IMG/VR virus record: IMGVR_UViG_3300037153_000285
Location: 1-22,565 of that record
Direction: 5' to 3' (one strand)
DNA: 22,565 bases
Source of the DNA: a virus
Shown here: positions 7,422 through 15,035 of the stretch, piece by piece
Layout: every line of letters starts with the position of its first letter
How positions within the stretch are numbered: the stretch's first letter is position 1
Notes under the pieces: model-generated
What the model saw: only the letters and a program-made list of their open reading frames with translations
Database searches by the model: none
What the model was told of the DNA's origin: nothing
Translations under genes and position numbers: made by a program

Positions 7422-8140
7422 CCGTCGTCTCGTTCACTGACTACACTCCTGTGCCGAGGTTCGACAATGTTCCTTGGTCGAATGTTCTGATTGATGAAAG
7501 CGATTCAGAGTTTGGTGTCTGGACTCTGATCGACACCCAGACCCTGGATCCTCTGGACGCCGATCCGTCCGATCCGATGCCCCGCTCCTTCACGACCGTC
7601 AATGCGACGCTGGACAATGGTTGGTACAAGGTTTCGTTCGCAGACGCGTACAACAACGTGATCGAGATGGTACCCACGTTCAATGGTGAGCCCATTGAGT
7701 GGATTCCGACTCTGCCGGACGTAGCAGGGGTCATCCTGATCCGAACGCGCGACGAGAACGGCACGTTCGCTCGAACGTTCAACGACAACACGATCCCGAC
7801 CGACGAAGACGTGCGCCGCCTGATCGAAGATGCTGTGAACGATATCCGTCCGATGATCGGCTCGGATATTCCCGAGGATCTGATTCAGGAAGCGCAGCAC
7901 GTTACGGCGATCCGGACGGCGATGTACATCGAGTTGACCTACTTTGGAAATGAAGTGGCTCAGAATCGCTCGGTGTACCCGCAGCTCAAAGTTCTGTTCG
8001 ATGAGAAGATCAAGAACCTGCAGGCGGCGATCATCGCAGAGGAATCTGGGGCTAGTTCTCTCGATGAGGTAACGGGAGCGGGTGGGTATCCCGCCTACTC
8101 CTATCCGCCTTCCGACTGCCTGTATGCGAGGCCATTCTAA
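7418..8140 (+). CDS. Head-tail connector-like protein with an extra N-terminal beta domain
   Basis: The ATG at 7418 overlaps the preceding stop as ATGA and is preceded at ideal spacing by AAGGGAGGA (7402-7410). A second in-frame ATG at 7391 has a weaker site. The 240-aa product has two parts. Residues about 10-115 look like a beta-sandwich domain (FGVWTLIDTQTLDPLD; FTTVNATLDNGWYKVSFADA). Residues about 118-215 are helical and resemble head-tail connector/adaptor proteins of the HK97 gp6 or SPP1 gp15 type: TDEDVRRLIEDAVNDIRPMI, then a helix with 'AQHVTAIRTAMYIELTYFGN' and a Leu-rich helix with 'LKVLFDEKIKNLQAAIIAEE'. Its place immediately upstream of a gp10-like protein, a terminator-like protein and the sheath supports a neck role. 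The N-terminal domain is not part of ordinary connectors and may dock fibres. Confidence 0.68.
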   Translation: MTVVSFTDYTPVPRFDNVPWSNVLIDESDSEFGVWTLIDTQTLDPLDADPSDPMPRSFTTVNATLDNGWYKVSFADAYNNVIEMVPTFNGEPIEWIPTLPDVAGVILIRTRDENGTFARTFNDNTIPTDEDVRRLIEDAVNDIRPMIGSDIPEDLIQEAQHVTAIRTAMYIELTYFGNEVAQNRSVYPQLKVLFDEKIKNLQAAIIAEESGASSLDEVTGAGGYPAYSYPPSDCLYARPF

Positions 8141-8631
8141 TGCCTGCGTCTACTTTCATCAACATCGAGATGCTCGGGGCCGAGGAGACGAGGCGCTGGT
8201 TTCTGCGTGGAGAAATGGCTATCGAGCACACCGAACCTGCCATGCAGAAGGTGGCCGACGATATGATGTATTGTATCGGAGTCAACTTCTCCAGCGAGGG
8301 ACGGCGTGGCGGCGGTAGCTGGGCACATCTGAGTGAACAGCAAGTCAAGAGGAAGGCGGCGAGGGGGCAGCACCCAGAAATCCTGATTGGATGGGGAGCG
8401 CTGCACGACTCGGTGACTCAGCGCGGCGACCCGGACCAGGAACTAGAGGTCACCGACGAGGAAGTCAATCTTGGATCGTCGCTGGACTATGCCGGTACTC
8501 ACCAGTACGGAATGGGTCACATTCCGGCGCGACCCTATCTTGAGTTTGTTGCCGGTGACTACCGGCGTTGGGCGCAGATAATCGAGGATCACGTCATCGA
8601 GGCGATGGGTCACACGGGACGGATCGGATGA
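8140..8631 (+). CDS. Phage virion morphogenesis/tail completion protein (Mu gpG or HK97 gp10-like)
   Basis: The start overlaps the previous stop (TAATG) and no good ribosome site is seen, so it is probably translated by coupling. The 163-aa sequence has the layout of the virion morphogenesis family. An N-terminal helix (TEPAMQKVADDMMYCIGVNF) precedes a Gly/Trp loop (GGGSWAHLSEQQVKRK), followed by the diagnostic 'ILIGWGALHDSVT' and 'NLGSSLDYAGTHQYGM', and finally 'IPARPYLEF' with a C-terminal helix. In that family these are the 'L..tG.L..Si......v.iGs...YA..hq.G......pARPfl' positions. These proteins act at the head-tail joining or tail completion stage. The position between the connector-like and terminator-like genes agrees. 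Confidence 0.85.
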   Translation: MPASTFINIEMLGAEETRRWFLRGEMAIEHTEPAMQKVADDMMYCIGVNFSSEGRRGGGSWAHLSEQQVKRKAARGQHPEILIGWGALHDSVTQRGDPDQELEVTDEEVNLGSSLDYAGTHQYGMGHIPARPYLEFVAGDYRRWAQIIEDHVIEAMGHTGRIG

Positions 8632-9272
8632 GCTACGGCACCATCGACACGATCTTTCAGCCGATCTTCGATGGAAGCATCCTCACTCGCTCCGTCCTAG
8701 CCACTCTGAGAAAGTGGTATCCGACCTACCTGCGCGAGATCGAGTTCCAGAGGGATTATGAGCAAAAGCTCATCCCGCCGCCGCGCACCTACACTGAACG
8801 CTGGCGGTTCGACACTTACCCGGACGAGCAGGTGCCTATCGTTGTGGCCGTCTGCCCAGGGATGGCCGGGGAAGCGAGTTCGACCGGCGACGGAGCTTTG
8901 AGTGGATGGTGGGCGCTCGGAGTCGGAATCATCGCCGCCGCGAACTCCGAAGAGAACTCAGAGCGACTTGCCAAGATTTACGGCGCGGGTGCTCGGGCGA
9001 TCATCATGCAGAAGTCATTTCTCGACGACGCCTGGGAATACAGCGGGATCGATCTCATGGACGAGACGTACACCGACGTTCCCGATATCGAGCAGTCTCG
9101 GACGATGAGAGCCGCTCAGGTGGTATTCCGAGTGAGAGTCGAGAACATCGTCAATCGTCTGGCCGGGCCAGCGTATCCGGATGGCGAAGATCCGGACAAT
9201 CAGCCGGGGTCGGAGTGGCCGGAGGTCTGGAGCGTGTTCATCGACGTCAATCAAAATTGTGGAGGGAGGTAA
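8628..9272 (+). CDS. Candidate tail terminator protein
   Basis: The ATG at 8628 forms an ATGA overlap with the previous stop; upstream in-frame starts lie inside the previous gene and are not used. The 214-aa product has an N-terminal helix (about residues 18-45, with VLATLRKWYPTYLREIEFQR), a beta core (PIVVAVCPGMAGEAS; GWWALGVGIIAAANS), a helix (EENSERLAKIYGAGARAIIM), and a C-terminal strand before a Pro/Asp/Gly-rich loop and 'WSVFIDVNQ'. This helix-strand-helix layout and the spot just before the sheath gene fit tail terminators, which cap the tube and join it to the head. Motifs are not decisive; a second neck component is the alternative. Confidence 0.56.
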   Translation: MSYGTIDTIFQPIFDGSILTRSVLATLRKWYPTYLREIEFQRDYEQKLIPPPRTYTERWRFDTYPDEQVPIVVAVCPGMAGEASSTGDGALSGWWALGVGIIAAANSEENSERLAKIYGAGARAIIMQKSFLDDAWEYSGIDLMDETYTDVPDIEQSRTMRAAQVVFRVRVENIVNRLAGPAYPDGEDPDNQPGSEWPEVWSVFIDVNQNCGGR

Positions 9273-9273
9273 A

Positions 9274-9480
9274 ATGCCGTCAGCATCGAAGCCGACGAAG
9301 TATCGCTACATCGGATCCCACGCAGCCGTTCTGGAAGGCGGGGCAGCGGTCGGTCCAGGCGACTACGTGAGTATCGATCCGGCGAACATGACCGGAGTCA
9401 ACCAGCAGATGCTCGATGACGGAGTTCTGATCGACGCGAGCGGGGTCAAGGAACCTGCGGCCAGTAAGGAGGAGGAGTGA
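9274..9480 (+). CDS. Small hypothetical protein (68 aa) before the sheath gene
   Basis: A very strong ribosome site (GGAGGGAGG, 9261-9269) precedes the ATG at 9274. Its TGA overlaps the sheath GTG start as GTGA. The product starts with a basic patch (ASKPTKYRYIG), continues as a probable small beta-barrel (SHAAVLEGGAAVGPGDYVSI) and ends in a Lys/Glu-rich tail (KEPAASKEEE). Small proteins of this kind between neck and tail tube genes are common in phages, but I cannot name a function. The strong translation signal suggests that it is made in quantity and may be a virion component. Confidence 0.76.
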   Translation: MPSASKPTKYRYIGSHAAVLEGGAAVGPGDYVSIDPANMTGVNQQMLDDGVLIDASGVKEPAASKEEE

Positions 9481-10925
9481 GCACTGTTCTCATCCGGCCG
9501 GGAGTCAACGTAACGCTGCGGCCGTCGCCGCCGTCACGTAGTCAACCGACCGATACCGGCGTCTGGTTCGTCACGGGTCTGGCGGATTCCGGCCCAACGG
9601 ATCCGACCCTGATCCAGAGCATCTCGGATTTCACGCGGATCTTTGGTCCGCGCCAGACGTACTCGATCCTGTACGACGCACTGGACACGTACTTCCGTGA
9701 GGGCGGCGCGCACGCCTACGTCGGCAGAGTAGTCGGACCTGGCGCATCCGTGGCCAATCTGGACCTGCTCGATTCGGGCAGTGCAGTCTCTCTCACCGCC
9801 TCGGCCATCGGGCCGGGAACGAGCGGCAACAACATCAAGGTCGGAGTCCGGGCGGGAACTCAGGGTGGCTACTTCGTCCTGTTCGTTCAGGACGGAACTG
9901 GTACCGAAGTGGAGACGAGTCCGGATCTCTTCGATCAGGGAGCGGCAATTCTCTGGGCCCAGAACTCCAACTACGTCCGGATCTCCGCAGGAGTCTCCGC
10001 GAACGATCCTGCCGTGGTCGGGGCGACGGCACTCAGTGGCGGAAATGACGACCGTGGCAATATCACGGACAACGAGTGGCAGGAGGCCCTGGATGGGTTC
10101 CCTGCGGATCTCGGCCCTGGACAGGTCAGCGCACCTGGACGCACTTCGGACATCGGCCATCAGCAGTTGGTCGATCACGCCGGTACACATCGGCGGGTCG
10201 CCATTCTGGACGCTCCGGACACCGGCACGGTCACGACCCTGCTCGCGTCGGCCATCGGCGCTCGGACGGGAAACCAGAAGTTCGCGGCGATGTTCTGGCC
10301 CTGGCTGATTGTTCCGGGTATCGTTCTCGGCTCTCGGCGGGTCGTGCCTCCGTCCGCGTTCGTGGCAGGAAACCTCTCGCGCAACGACTCCGGTGGCCTC
10401 GGAGCGGATCAGGCGGCTGCGGGTGACTACGGAGTCTCCCTGTTCACGGCCGACCTGACGCAGGCGGCACTTTCGGACACGGTTCGGATGCAGGTGAACG
10501 CGGGCGGCGTGGACGTCATCCGACTCGCCTATGGCACTTTCCGCACGTATGGGTGGCGGTCGCTGTCCGATCCGAACGCAGAGGCTCAGTGGCTCAACTT
10601 CGGTAACGCTCGCCTCTACATGAGCATCGCGGCGAATGCTCAGGCGATTGCAGAAGGGTTCATGTTCGACAAGATCGACGGGCAGGGCAAGACGATCAGC
10701 GCGTTCAACGGCGCGCTCTCGGGTCTGCTCAAGACGTACTGGGATAACGGTGACCTCTACGGAGTGTCTGCCACGGACGCGTTCTTTGTGGACACGGGAT
10801 CCCAGGTCAACACCCCGGCAACTATCGCCAACCACGAACTCCACGCAGTTCTGAACGTCTGCATGAGCGAGTTCGCCGAGATGGTTCAAATCGAGATCTT
10901 CAAGAAGCCGATCACGGGGGTGTGA
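9477..10925 (+). CDS. Contractile tail sheath protein
   Basis: The 482-aa product is a tail sheath protein, which polymerises round the inner tube and contracts to drive it through the host envelope. The GTG start follows AAGGAGG (9466-9472). Recognisable features are the N-terminal 'RPGVNVTLRP' with a sheath-type 'FVTGLADSGPTDPTLIQSIS' and 'FTRIFGPRQTYSILYDAL', followed by 'YFREGGAHAYVGRVVG'. The variable middle domain includes 'GVDVIRLAYGTFRTYGW' and 'WLNFGNARLYMSIAANAQ'. The C-terminal domain closes with 'ELHAVLNVCMSEFAEMVQI' and 'IFKKP'. Length fits the family (about 350-700 aa). The tube gene follows at once, the usual order in myoviruses. This gene is the main evidence for a contractile tail. 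Confidence 0.95.
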   Translation: MSTVLIRPGVNVTLRPSPPSRSQPTDTGVWFVTGLADSGPTDPTLIQSISDFTRIFGPRQTYSILYDALDTYFREGGAHAYVGRVVGPGASVANLDLLDSGSAVSLTASAIGPGTSGNNIKVGVRAGTQGGYFVLFVQDGTGTEVETSPDLFDQGAAILWAQNSNYVRISAGVSANDPAVVGATALSGGNDDRGNITDNEWQEALDGFPADLGPGQVSAPGRTSDIGHQQLVDHAGTHRRVAILDAPDTGTVTTLLASAIGARTGNQKFAAMFWPWLIVPGIVLGSRRVVPPSAFVAGNLSRNDSGGLGADQAAAGDYGVSLFTADLTQAALSDTVRMQVNAGGVDVIRLAYGTFRTYGWRSLSDPNAEAQWLNFGNARLYMSIAANAQAIAEGFMFDKIDGQGKTISAFNGALSGLLKTYWDNGDLYGVSATDAFFVDTGSQVNTPATIANHELHAVLNVCMSEFAEMVQIEIFKKPITGV

Positions 10926-10929
10926 GTAG

Positions 10930-11388
10930 ATGAGCACTCAGATCCGAGGCACGAGGCAAGACACCTGGCAGGTAACGCTGCAGGTGGAACATCCCCACAA
11001 TCCCGGTAGCTTCATCAACTACGGGGTCTGGGACACCAAAAGCGGCGGCGAACTCGACTCCGAGGAGCACCTGTACTATCCGGGTGGGATGAACCCGCCG
11101 TACTCACTCGGTGGCCGGATCACGCCGGGGCAGATTACCATCTCACGGAACTACCGTCTCAGCCGCGATCACGACAATATCCAGCAGTTGGTGGACGCGG
11201 TAGGCGTGTCGCGCGTCCTTATCTCGCAGCAGCCGATGGACCGATACAAGAACCACTACGGTCGTCCCATCGTCTGGACGGGCACTCTCAAGACACTGAC
11301 TCTTCCCGAGCACAACTCGGAGAGCACGTCGGATCCGGCGATGATCGAGATCGTCTGTTCAATCGACAACGCACCGACTAGCACGTAG
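10930..11388 (+). CDS. Tail tube protein
   Basis: The 152-aa product follows the sheath gene after a 4-base gap, with GGGGGTG inside the sheath end as ribosome site. It shows the beta-rich make-up of contractile-tail tube proteins: 'WQVTLQVEHPHNPGSFINYG', a loop (TKSGGELDSEEHLYYPGG), a strand (GRITPGQITISRNY), a helix (HDNIQQLVDAVG) and final strands (RPIVWTGTLKTLTLP; AMIEIVCSI). In the family this fold stacks as hexamer rings to form the inner conduit. Position between sheath and tail assembly chaperones supports the call. Confidence 0.88.
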   Translation: MSTQIRGTRQDTWQVTLQVEHPHNPGSFINYGVWDTKSGGELDSEEHLYYPGGMNPPYSLGGRITPGQITISRNYRLSRDHDNIQQLVDAVGVSRVLISQQPMDRYKNHYGRPIVWTGTLKTLTLPEHNSESTSDPAMIEIVCSIDNAPTST

Positions 11389-11408
11389 CGGTATAGGAGG
11401 GAGCAGAA

Positions 11409-11960
11409 GTGGAAGAGATTGAACAAGCGCCTCCGCTGGTTCACGAGATCACCGATGACGAGCAGGTAAAGCCGCCGACCCTCTCGGATCAGCTGCGGGC
11501 ACGGCGAACCGAGATCGCTGAATCGAAGGATGTCCTGCTACCTTTGACCGGCTACGAGGATATCGGCGTCATGGTGAAGCATCGTCTGATGGAGAGAAGT
11601 GAAGTCGAGACGATGGGCAGGAAGGTGCTGGGCGAGACTCGGGATCGTGGCGAGCGGAACATGCGTATCCTGCTCGACACGATCCTGAACTCGACACTTG
11701 GGTTCTACGTTCAACCGGATGGTGGCGAACCCGAGCAAGTTCTCGACGACCGGAACGGGGATCGGCCGGTCATCAACTGGGACGAGTTCGCTCGCTACCT
11801 GGGGTGGATGCCGACGGATCAAGGTGATGCGCGCTCGGCCCTGTACTGGATCTTCGGTAGCAACGAGTTCGCCGTCGGCCAGTACGGCATCATGCTTAAC
11901 CGCTGGATGGGAAACACCGCGATCAAGGTCGATGAAGAGTTCCTGGGGGAAGGGCTCTAG
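11409..11960 (+). CDS. Tail assembly chaperone (lambda gpG-like, unshifted product)
   Basis: The GTG at 11409 follows AGGAGG (11396-11401) at normal spacing. The 183-aa protein is helical and acidic: an unstructured N-terminus, then 'GYEDIGVMVKHRLMERSEV', a helical core (RNMRILLDTILNSTLGFYV), a short beta loop (GGEPEQVLDDRNGDRP) and the conserved-looking C-terminal region (INWDEFARYLGWMPTDQ; SALYWIFGSNEFAVGQYG). Position between tube and tape measure is where phages encode the gpG-type chaperone that coats the tape measure during tail assembly. The last codons carry the slip site from which the longer gpG-T form is made. Confidence 0.85.
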   Translation: MEEIEQAPPLVHEITDDEQVKPPTLSDQLRARRTEIAESKDVLLPLTGYEDIGVMVKHRLMERSEVETMGRKVLGETRDRGERNMRILLDTILNSTLGFYVQPDGGEPEQVLDDRNGDRPVINWDEFARYLGWMPTDQGDARSALYWIFGSNEFAVGQYGIMLNRWMGNTAIKVDEEFLGEGL

Positions 11961-12157
11961 AGATCCCCGATGAGATCAAAGCCGCAGCCCAAGTCGCTCT
12001 CTCCGGACAAGATCCGTTCGAGTACCTCCGGACGGATGACTCGGAGAAGAGAACGATAATGGCCGCGATAGCCTTGCAGTATCAGAAGATTCTGCTCGAT
12101 CTTAACGAGGATCTCGCCGTCAAGGTGATTAACCGTCTCGCGGAGTCATTGAAGTAA
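11409..12157 (+). CDS. Tail assembly chaperone gpG-T fusion made by -1 programmed frameshift
   Basis: Between the gpG-like stop (11958-11960) and the tape-measure start (12157) the -1 frame is open to a TAA at 12155-12157. It encodes a sensible helical peptide of 68 residues (RALEIPDEIKAAAQVALSG ... FEYLRTDDSEKRTIMAAIAL ... VKVINRLAESLK). That frame has a stop at 11933-11935 and no usable start except an internal ATG at 12059, so it must be entered by a shift between 11936 and 11957. G GGG GAA (11945-11951) lies exactly there. Tandem slippage would give a fusion of about 249 aa. In lambda the rare gpGT fusion binds the tape measure by its T part and recruits tube subunits. This arrangement is conserved across many tailed phages, which supports the reading. 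The coordinates cover both frames; translation is discontinuous at the slip. Confidence 0.82.
11945..11951 (+). promoter_or_regulatory. Candidate -1 ribosomal slippery site G GGG GAA
   Basis: In the gpG frame the codons are GGG (11946-11948) and GAA (11949-11951), preceded by G at 11945. After a -1 slip the P-site tRNA re-pairs fully with GGG and the A-site tRNA meets GGA with one mismatch. The heptamer lies 12 bases after the last -1-frame stop and 6 bases before the zero-frame stop, so it is in the only possible window. I see no clear downstream pseudoknot. Confidence 0.72.
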
Positions 12158-14394
12158 TGGCGTTCGGACGCGCAACCGCTGAATTGCGTATCCGCCTTTC
12201 AGGGCGGGCATCCGCTCAGGCAGATCTAGCGGCTGTACGACACGAGGAAGAAAAGCTAGCAGCAACTACAAAGACGGTCGGTAAGGCGACCGAGGAAACG
12301 CAGCGGCGTTCGTTCCTCATGAACCAAGCTCTCTTCACGATGCGTCGGTATGCGTACGCTGCGACCCTTGGTTTGACTGCGTTGGGTAGTGCCGCTGTCG
12401 TGATGGGAATCAAGTTCAACGCCTCGATGGAAATGAACGAAGTCGCGTTCACACAGTTCCTCGGCTCGCAGGTTAAGGCTCGCAAGGAACTGCAGTACCT
12501 GTATAAGCTCGCCAAGTATACGCCATTCGAATTCTCCAACGTGACCGACGCGGCCCGCAGGTTCCTGGCATTCGGGTTCACGGTCAAGGAAGCGAACAAG
12601 TACCTCCAGATCATTGGCGACTCGGTAGCGGCGTTCGGTGGCGGCAGCGAGCAGATCGAGCGTATGGTTACCGTGATCGGGCAGGTGCGTGCGAGCGGGC
12701 GTCTCCTCGGGCAAGATATGCTCCAGCTAGAGCAGCAGGGCATCCCAGTTCTGGATATTCTGCAGAAGCAGCTGACCAAGATGGGGTACAGCGTTACTAG
12801 AAAGCAGTTGGCGAAGGTCGGCGAACTAGGGATTCCGTCTGAGATCGGTATTCCGGCACTCATGGCTGGCATGCAGGAAAGATTCGGCGGGATGAGTGCG
12901 AAGCAGGCTAAGACGGCGGTGGGTCAGTGGTCTACCCTTCACGACTCTATCCAGCAGGTTATGGGCGGCCTTACGACGACGGCGTTCGTCAAGGGGTCGA
13001 AGGGCATCCTACCAGCCCTCAACAAGATGTTTGGGGATATGGGTGATCTTGTCCAAAGACAACACGGTCGCCTTTCTCTTAATCAGGCGTTTGGTATAGC
13101 AAAGAAGGATTTCCCGCAGTTTAAGACCCTGATTGATCTCCTCCATCAAATTGCTACGGCCGTCAAGAACTTCGCAGTCATGCTCAAAGATTTGCTACCG
13201 CTCTTGGGCTTGCTTGTCCTTGTACTCGATCTCGTTCTCAAGATTCTCAATCCGATCATTGGACTCTTCGCCCAGCAGACGTGGTGGAGCAAGATCATGC
13301 GGGCCGTTCTCCTCGGCCTAATCACCTCCTGGCTCATTCAGATACTTGTTCTGCACCGGGCAAAGAAGGCCCTGGATGCAGAGAAGGAAGCCAGTATTGC
13401 GTGGACGGCAGCGAAGTTTGTTATGGCCAGAACGCTGAAGGGGATTACCCTCGCTTACGGGTATTTGATTCCTAGAATGAAGTCGTACATCAGCCTGCTG
13501 ATAAAAGGGCGTGAGGCGAACGGCAAGACGAGCTACGCGACTAACACTCTGAAGGGTCGAGTGCTTCAGCTTCATATCGCCCTGCGCAAGGCCATCCTTT
13601 CGGTTAAGGCACTGGCGACCGCGTGGATTAAGTCCTTGAAGAAGATGGCAATTGCGGCCTGGGAGTTCATAGCCGACAGCGGTCCGATTGGCTGGATCAT
13701 TGCCGCCATTCTAATCGTTACCGTGGGCCTGGTCGTCCTCTACTTCAGGTGGAAGAAGTTCCATGACCTCGTCAACCGAACTGCGCAGTGGCTCTGGAAG
13801 CACTGGAAGCTCGCCGCAGTTGCTCTCTTCCTGTTCTTCGGGCCATTGGCGGCATTCGCCCTGATAATTGCCAAGCACTGGAAGCTAGTCCTCGCCGTCC
13901 TTAAAGAGATTTGGAACTTCTTCAAGATAATGTGGCAATGGATCGTCGATCACTGGCGACAACTCGTACATATTCTACTCATTCCTTTGGGGCCGTTCGG
14001 AACAGCGATAGAAGTGATCATCGATAAGTGGAACAGCATGTGGAGGATGATCGGGAAAATCATCGATAGGATCAAGAGCATGATAGGATGGCTCAAGAAG
14101 ATTCCGGGTGTCGCCGCTTTTCTGCGTTGGACGACCGGGTCTGGCGCACCACCGACTCTAGGCACGCCCGGTGCCGCCTCTCCATATGCCATGCAGAGCA
14201 CCTGGCACCCTGCAGCAGCCGCCACGAATAGCGGGGCCATCCCGGTCTTAGGTGAATCACCTGTCATTGGCTCAGCGGCGAATGGAAAGAAGAAGGACAC
14301 GCACATCACCACCCACACGAGCATTGTGGTCGATGGGAAGAAGATTGCGGAGGCAACGTCAAAGCATCGACAGAATAAGGGAGCACGTAGATAA
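12157..14394 (+). CDS. Tail tape measure protein
   Basis: The start overlaps the stop of the gpG-T frame (TAATG). The 745-aa product begins with an Ala/Arg-rich helical region containing 'RHEEEKLAATTKTVGKATEE'. It continues with the tape-measure N-terminal domain: 'ASMEMNEVAFTQFLGSQVKA', 'LYKLAKYTPFEFSNVTDAAR', 'FGGGSEQIERMVTVIGQVRA' and 'GRLLGQDMLQLEQQGIPVLD'. Four hydrophobic segments follow at about residues 346-374, 379-400, 509-531 and 551-572. These are typical of tape measures, which help DNA cross the host membrane. The C-terminus has 'VVDGKKIAEATSKH', a form often seen at the end of phage tape measures. At about 1.5 angstroms per residue the length predicts a tail near 110 nm. It sits between the chaperones and the baseplate genes as expected. 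Confidence 0.93.
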   Translation: MAFGRATAELRIRLSGRASAQADLAAVRHEEEKLAATTKTVGKATEETQRRSFLMNQALFTMRRYAYAATLGLTALGSAAVVMGIKFNASMEMNEVAFTQFLGSQVKARKELQYLYKLAKYTPFEFSNVTDAARRFLAFGFTVKEANKYLQIIGDSVAAFGGGSEQIERMVTVIGQVRASGRLLGQDMLQLEQQGIPVLDILQKQLTKMGYSVTRKQLAKVGELGIPSEIGIPALMAGMQERFGGMSAKQAKTAVGQWSTLHDSIQQVMGGLTTTAFVKGSKGILPALNKMFGDMGDLVQRQHGRLSLNQAFGIAKKDFPQFKTLIDLLHQIATAVKNFAVMLKDLLPLLGLLVLVLDLVLKILNPIIGLFAQQTWWSKIMRAVLLGLITSWLIQILVLHRAKKALDAEKEASIAWTAAKFVMARTLKGITLAYGYLIPRMKSYISLLIKGREANGKTSYATNTLKGRVLQLHIALRKAILSVKALATAWIKSLKKMAIAAWEFIADSGPIGWIIAAILIVTVGLVVLYFRWKKFHDLVNRTAQWLWKHWKLAAVALFLFFGPLAAFALIIAKHWKLVLAVLKEIWNFFKIMWQWIVDHWRQLVHILLIPLGPFGTAIEVIIDKWNSMWRMIGKIIDRIKSMIGWLKKIPGVAAFLRWTTGSGAPPTLGTPGAASPYAMQSTWHPAAAATNSGAIPVLGESPVIGSAANGKKKDTHITTHTSIVVDGKKIAEATSKHRQNKGARR

Positions 14395-15035
14395 TGGCGC
14401 TCCTCAAGTATTACTACACATTCAATGCCATTACAGGAGCGTCCGTTCAGGTCCTGAGAGGGGCAGACGCTCCCAAGATGACCGGCGGGGGCGGCGGCTG
14501 GCAGATTATCAACCGGCCGCGCCGCGTCGGGATCACCCAATGGGTGGGATTCGAGCCGTACCAGATGGAAGTTCCGATCCTGTTCGACGCGTGGCACACG
14601 CAGGATAGCGTCGAGGACGATATCGCCCGTCTCAACCAGATGCAGATGGGCACTGACTATACGCCGCCGCCCACCGTCACAATCATCGGCGCAGTCCCAA
14701 TTAAATCTGCGGAGTGGGTCATCACGACTATCGACTGGGGCGACAACGTCTATTGGACGCAGACCCCAAATGGGGACTACGTCCGGATGCGCCAGGACGC
14801 AGTAGTCCATCTTCTTCAGTACCGGGCGGAAGAGCGCCTTCAGATTCGGCAAGTCGGACTTCCCAACCGTTACGAGGTCTTGCGCAAAGGTATGTCTATG
14901 CGCGATGTGGCGAAAGAGATGTACGGTAGCCCGAAACGCTGGAAGGAAATTGCCAAGGCGAATCCGAAGATCCGTGACCCGAATCATATTCCGTACAATC
15001 CTAAAGGCCCACCGACTACTCTGAGGATTCCCTAA
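14394..15035 (+). CDS. Baseplate/tail-hub-associated protein with C-terminal LysM-like domain
   Basis: The start overlaps the tape-measure stop, with GGGAG in the preceding codons. The 213-aa protein has an N-terminal beta-rich part (YTFNAITGASVQVLRG; WVGFEPYQMEVPILFDAWH). Its C-terminus, about residues 160-213, reads as a LysM-type module: 'YEVLRKGMSMRDVAKEMYGS', 'RWKEIAKANPKIRDPN' and a final 'TTLRIP'. LysM modules bind the glycan chains of peptidoglycan. Proteins of this type (such as Bacillus XkdP and P2 gpX relatives) are baseplate or hub components next to gpD/gp27-like hubs, which is where this gene lies. It probably connects the tail tube or hub to the cell wall at injection. Confidence 0.82.
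   Translation: MALLKYYYTFNAITGASVQVLRGADAPKMTGGGGGWQIINRPRRVGITQWVGFEPYQMEVPILFDAWHTQDSVEDDIARLNQMQMGTDYTPPPTVTIIGAVPIKSAEWVITTIDWGDNVYWTQTPNGDYVRMRQDAVVHLLQYRAEERLQIRQVGLPNRYEVLRKGMSMRDVAKEMYGSPKRWKEIAKANPKIRDPNHIPYNPKGPPTTLRIP

Noticed and set aside
9534-10937. 467-codon open frame on the - strand opposite the sheath gene
   Set aside because: It lies entirely across a clear sheath gene, is rich in Arg/Asp/Val from reversed GC-biased codons, shows no domain, and has no ribosome site. Such antisense frames are common at this base composition.
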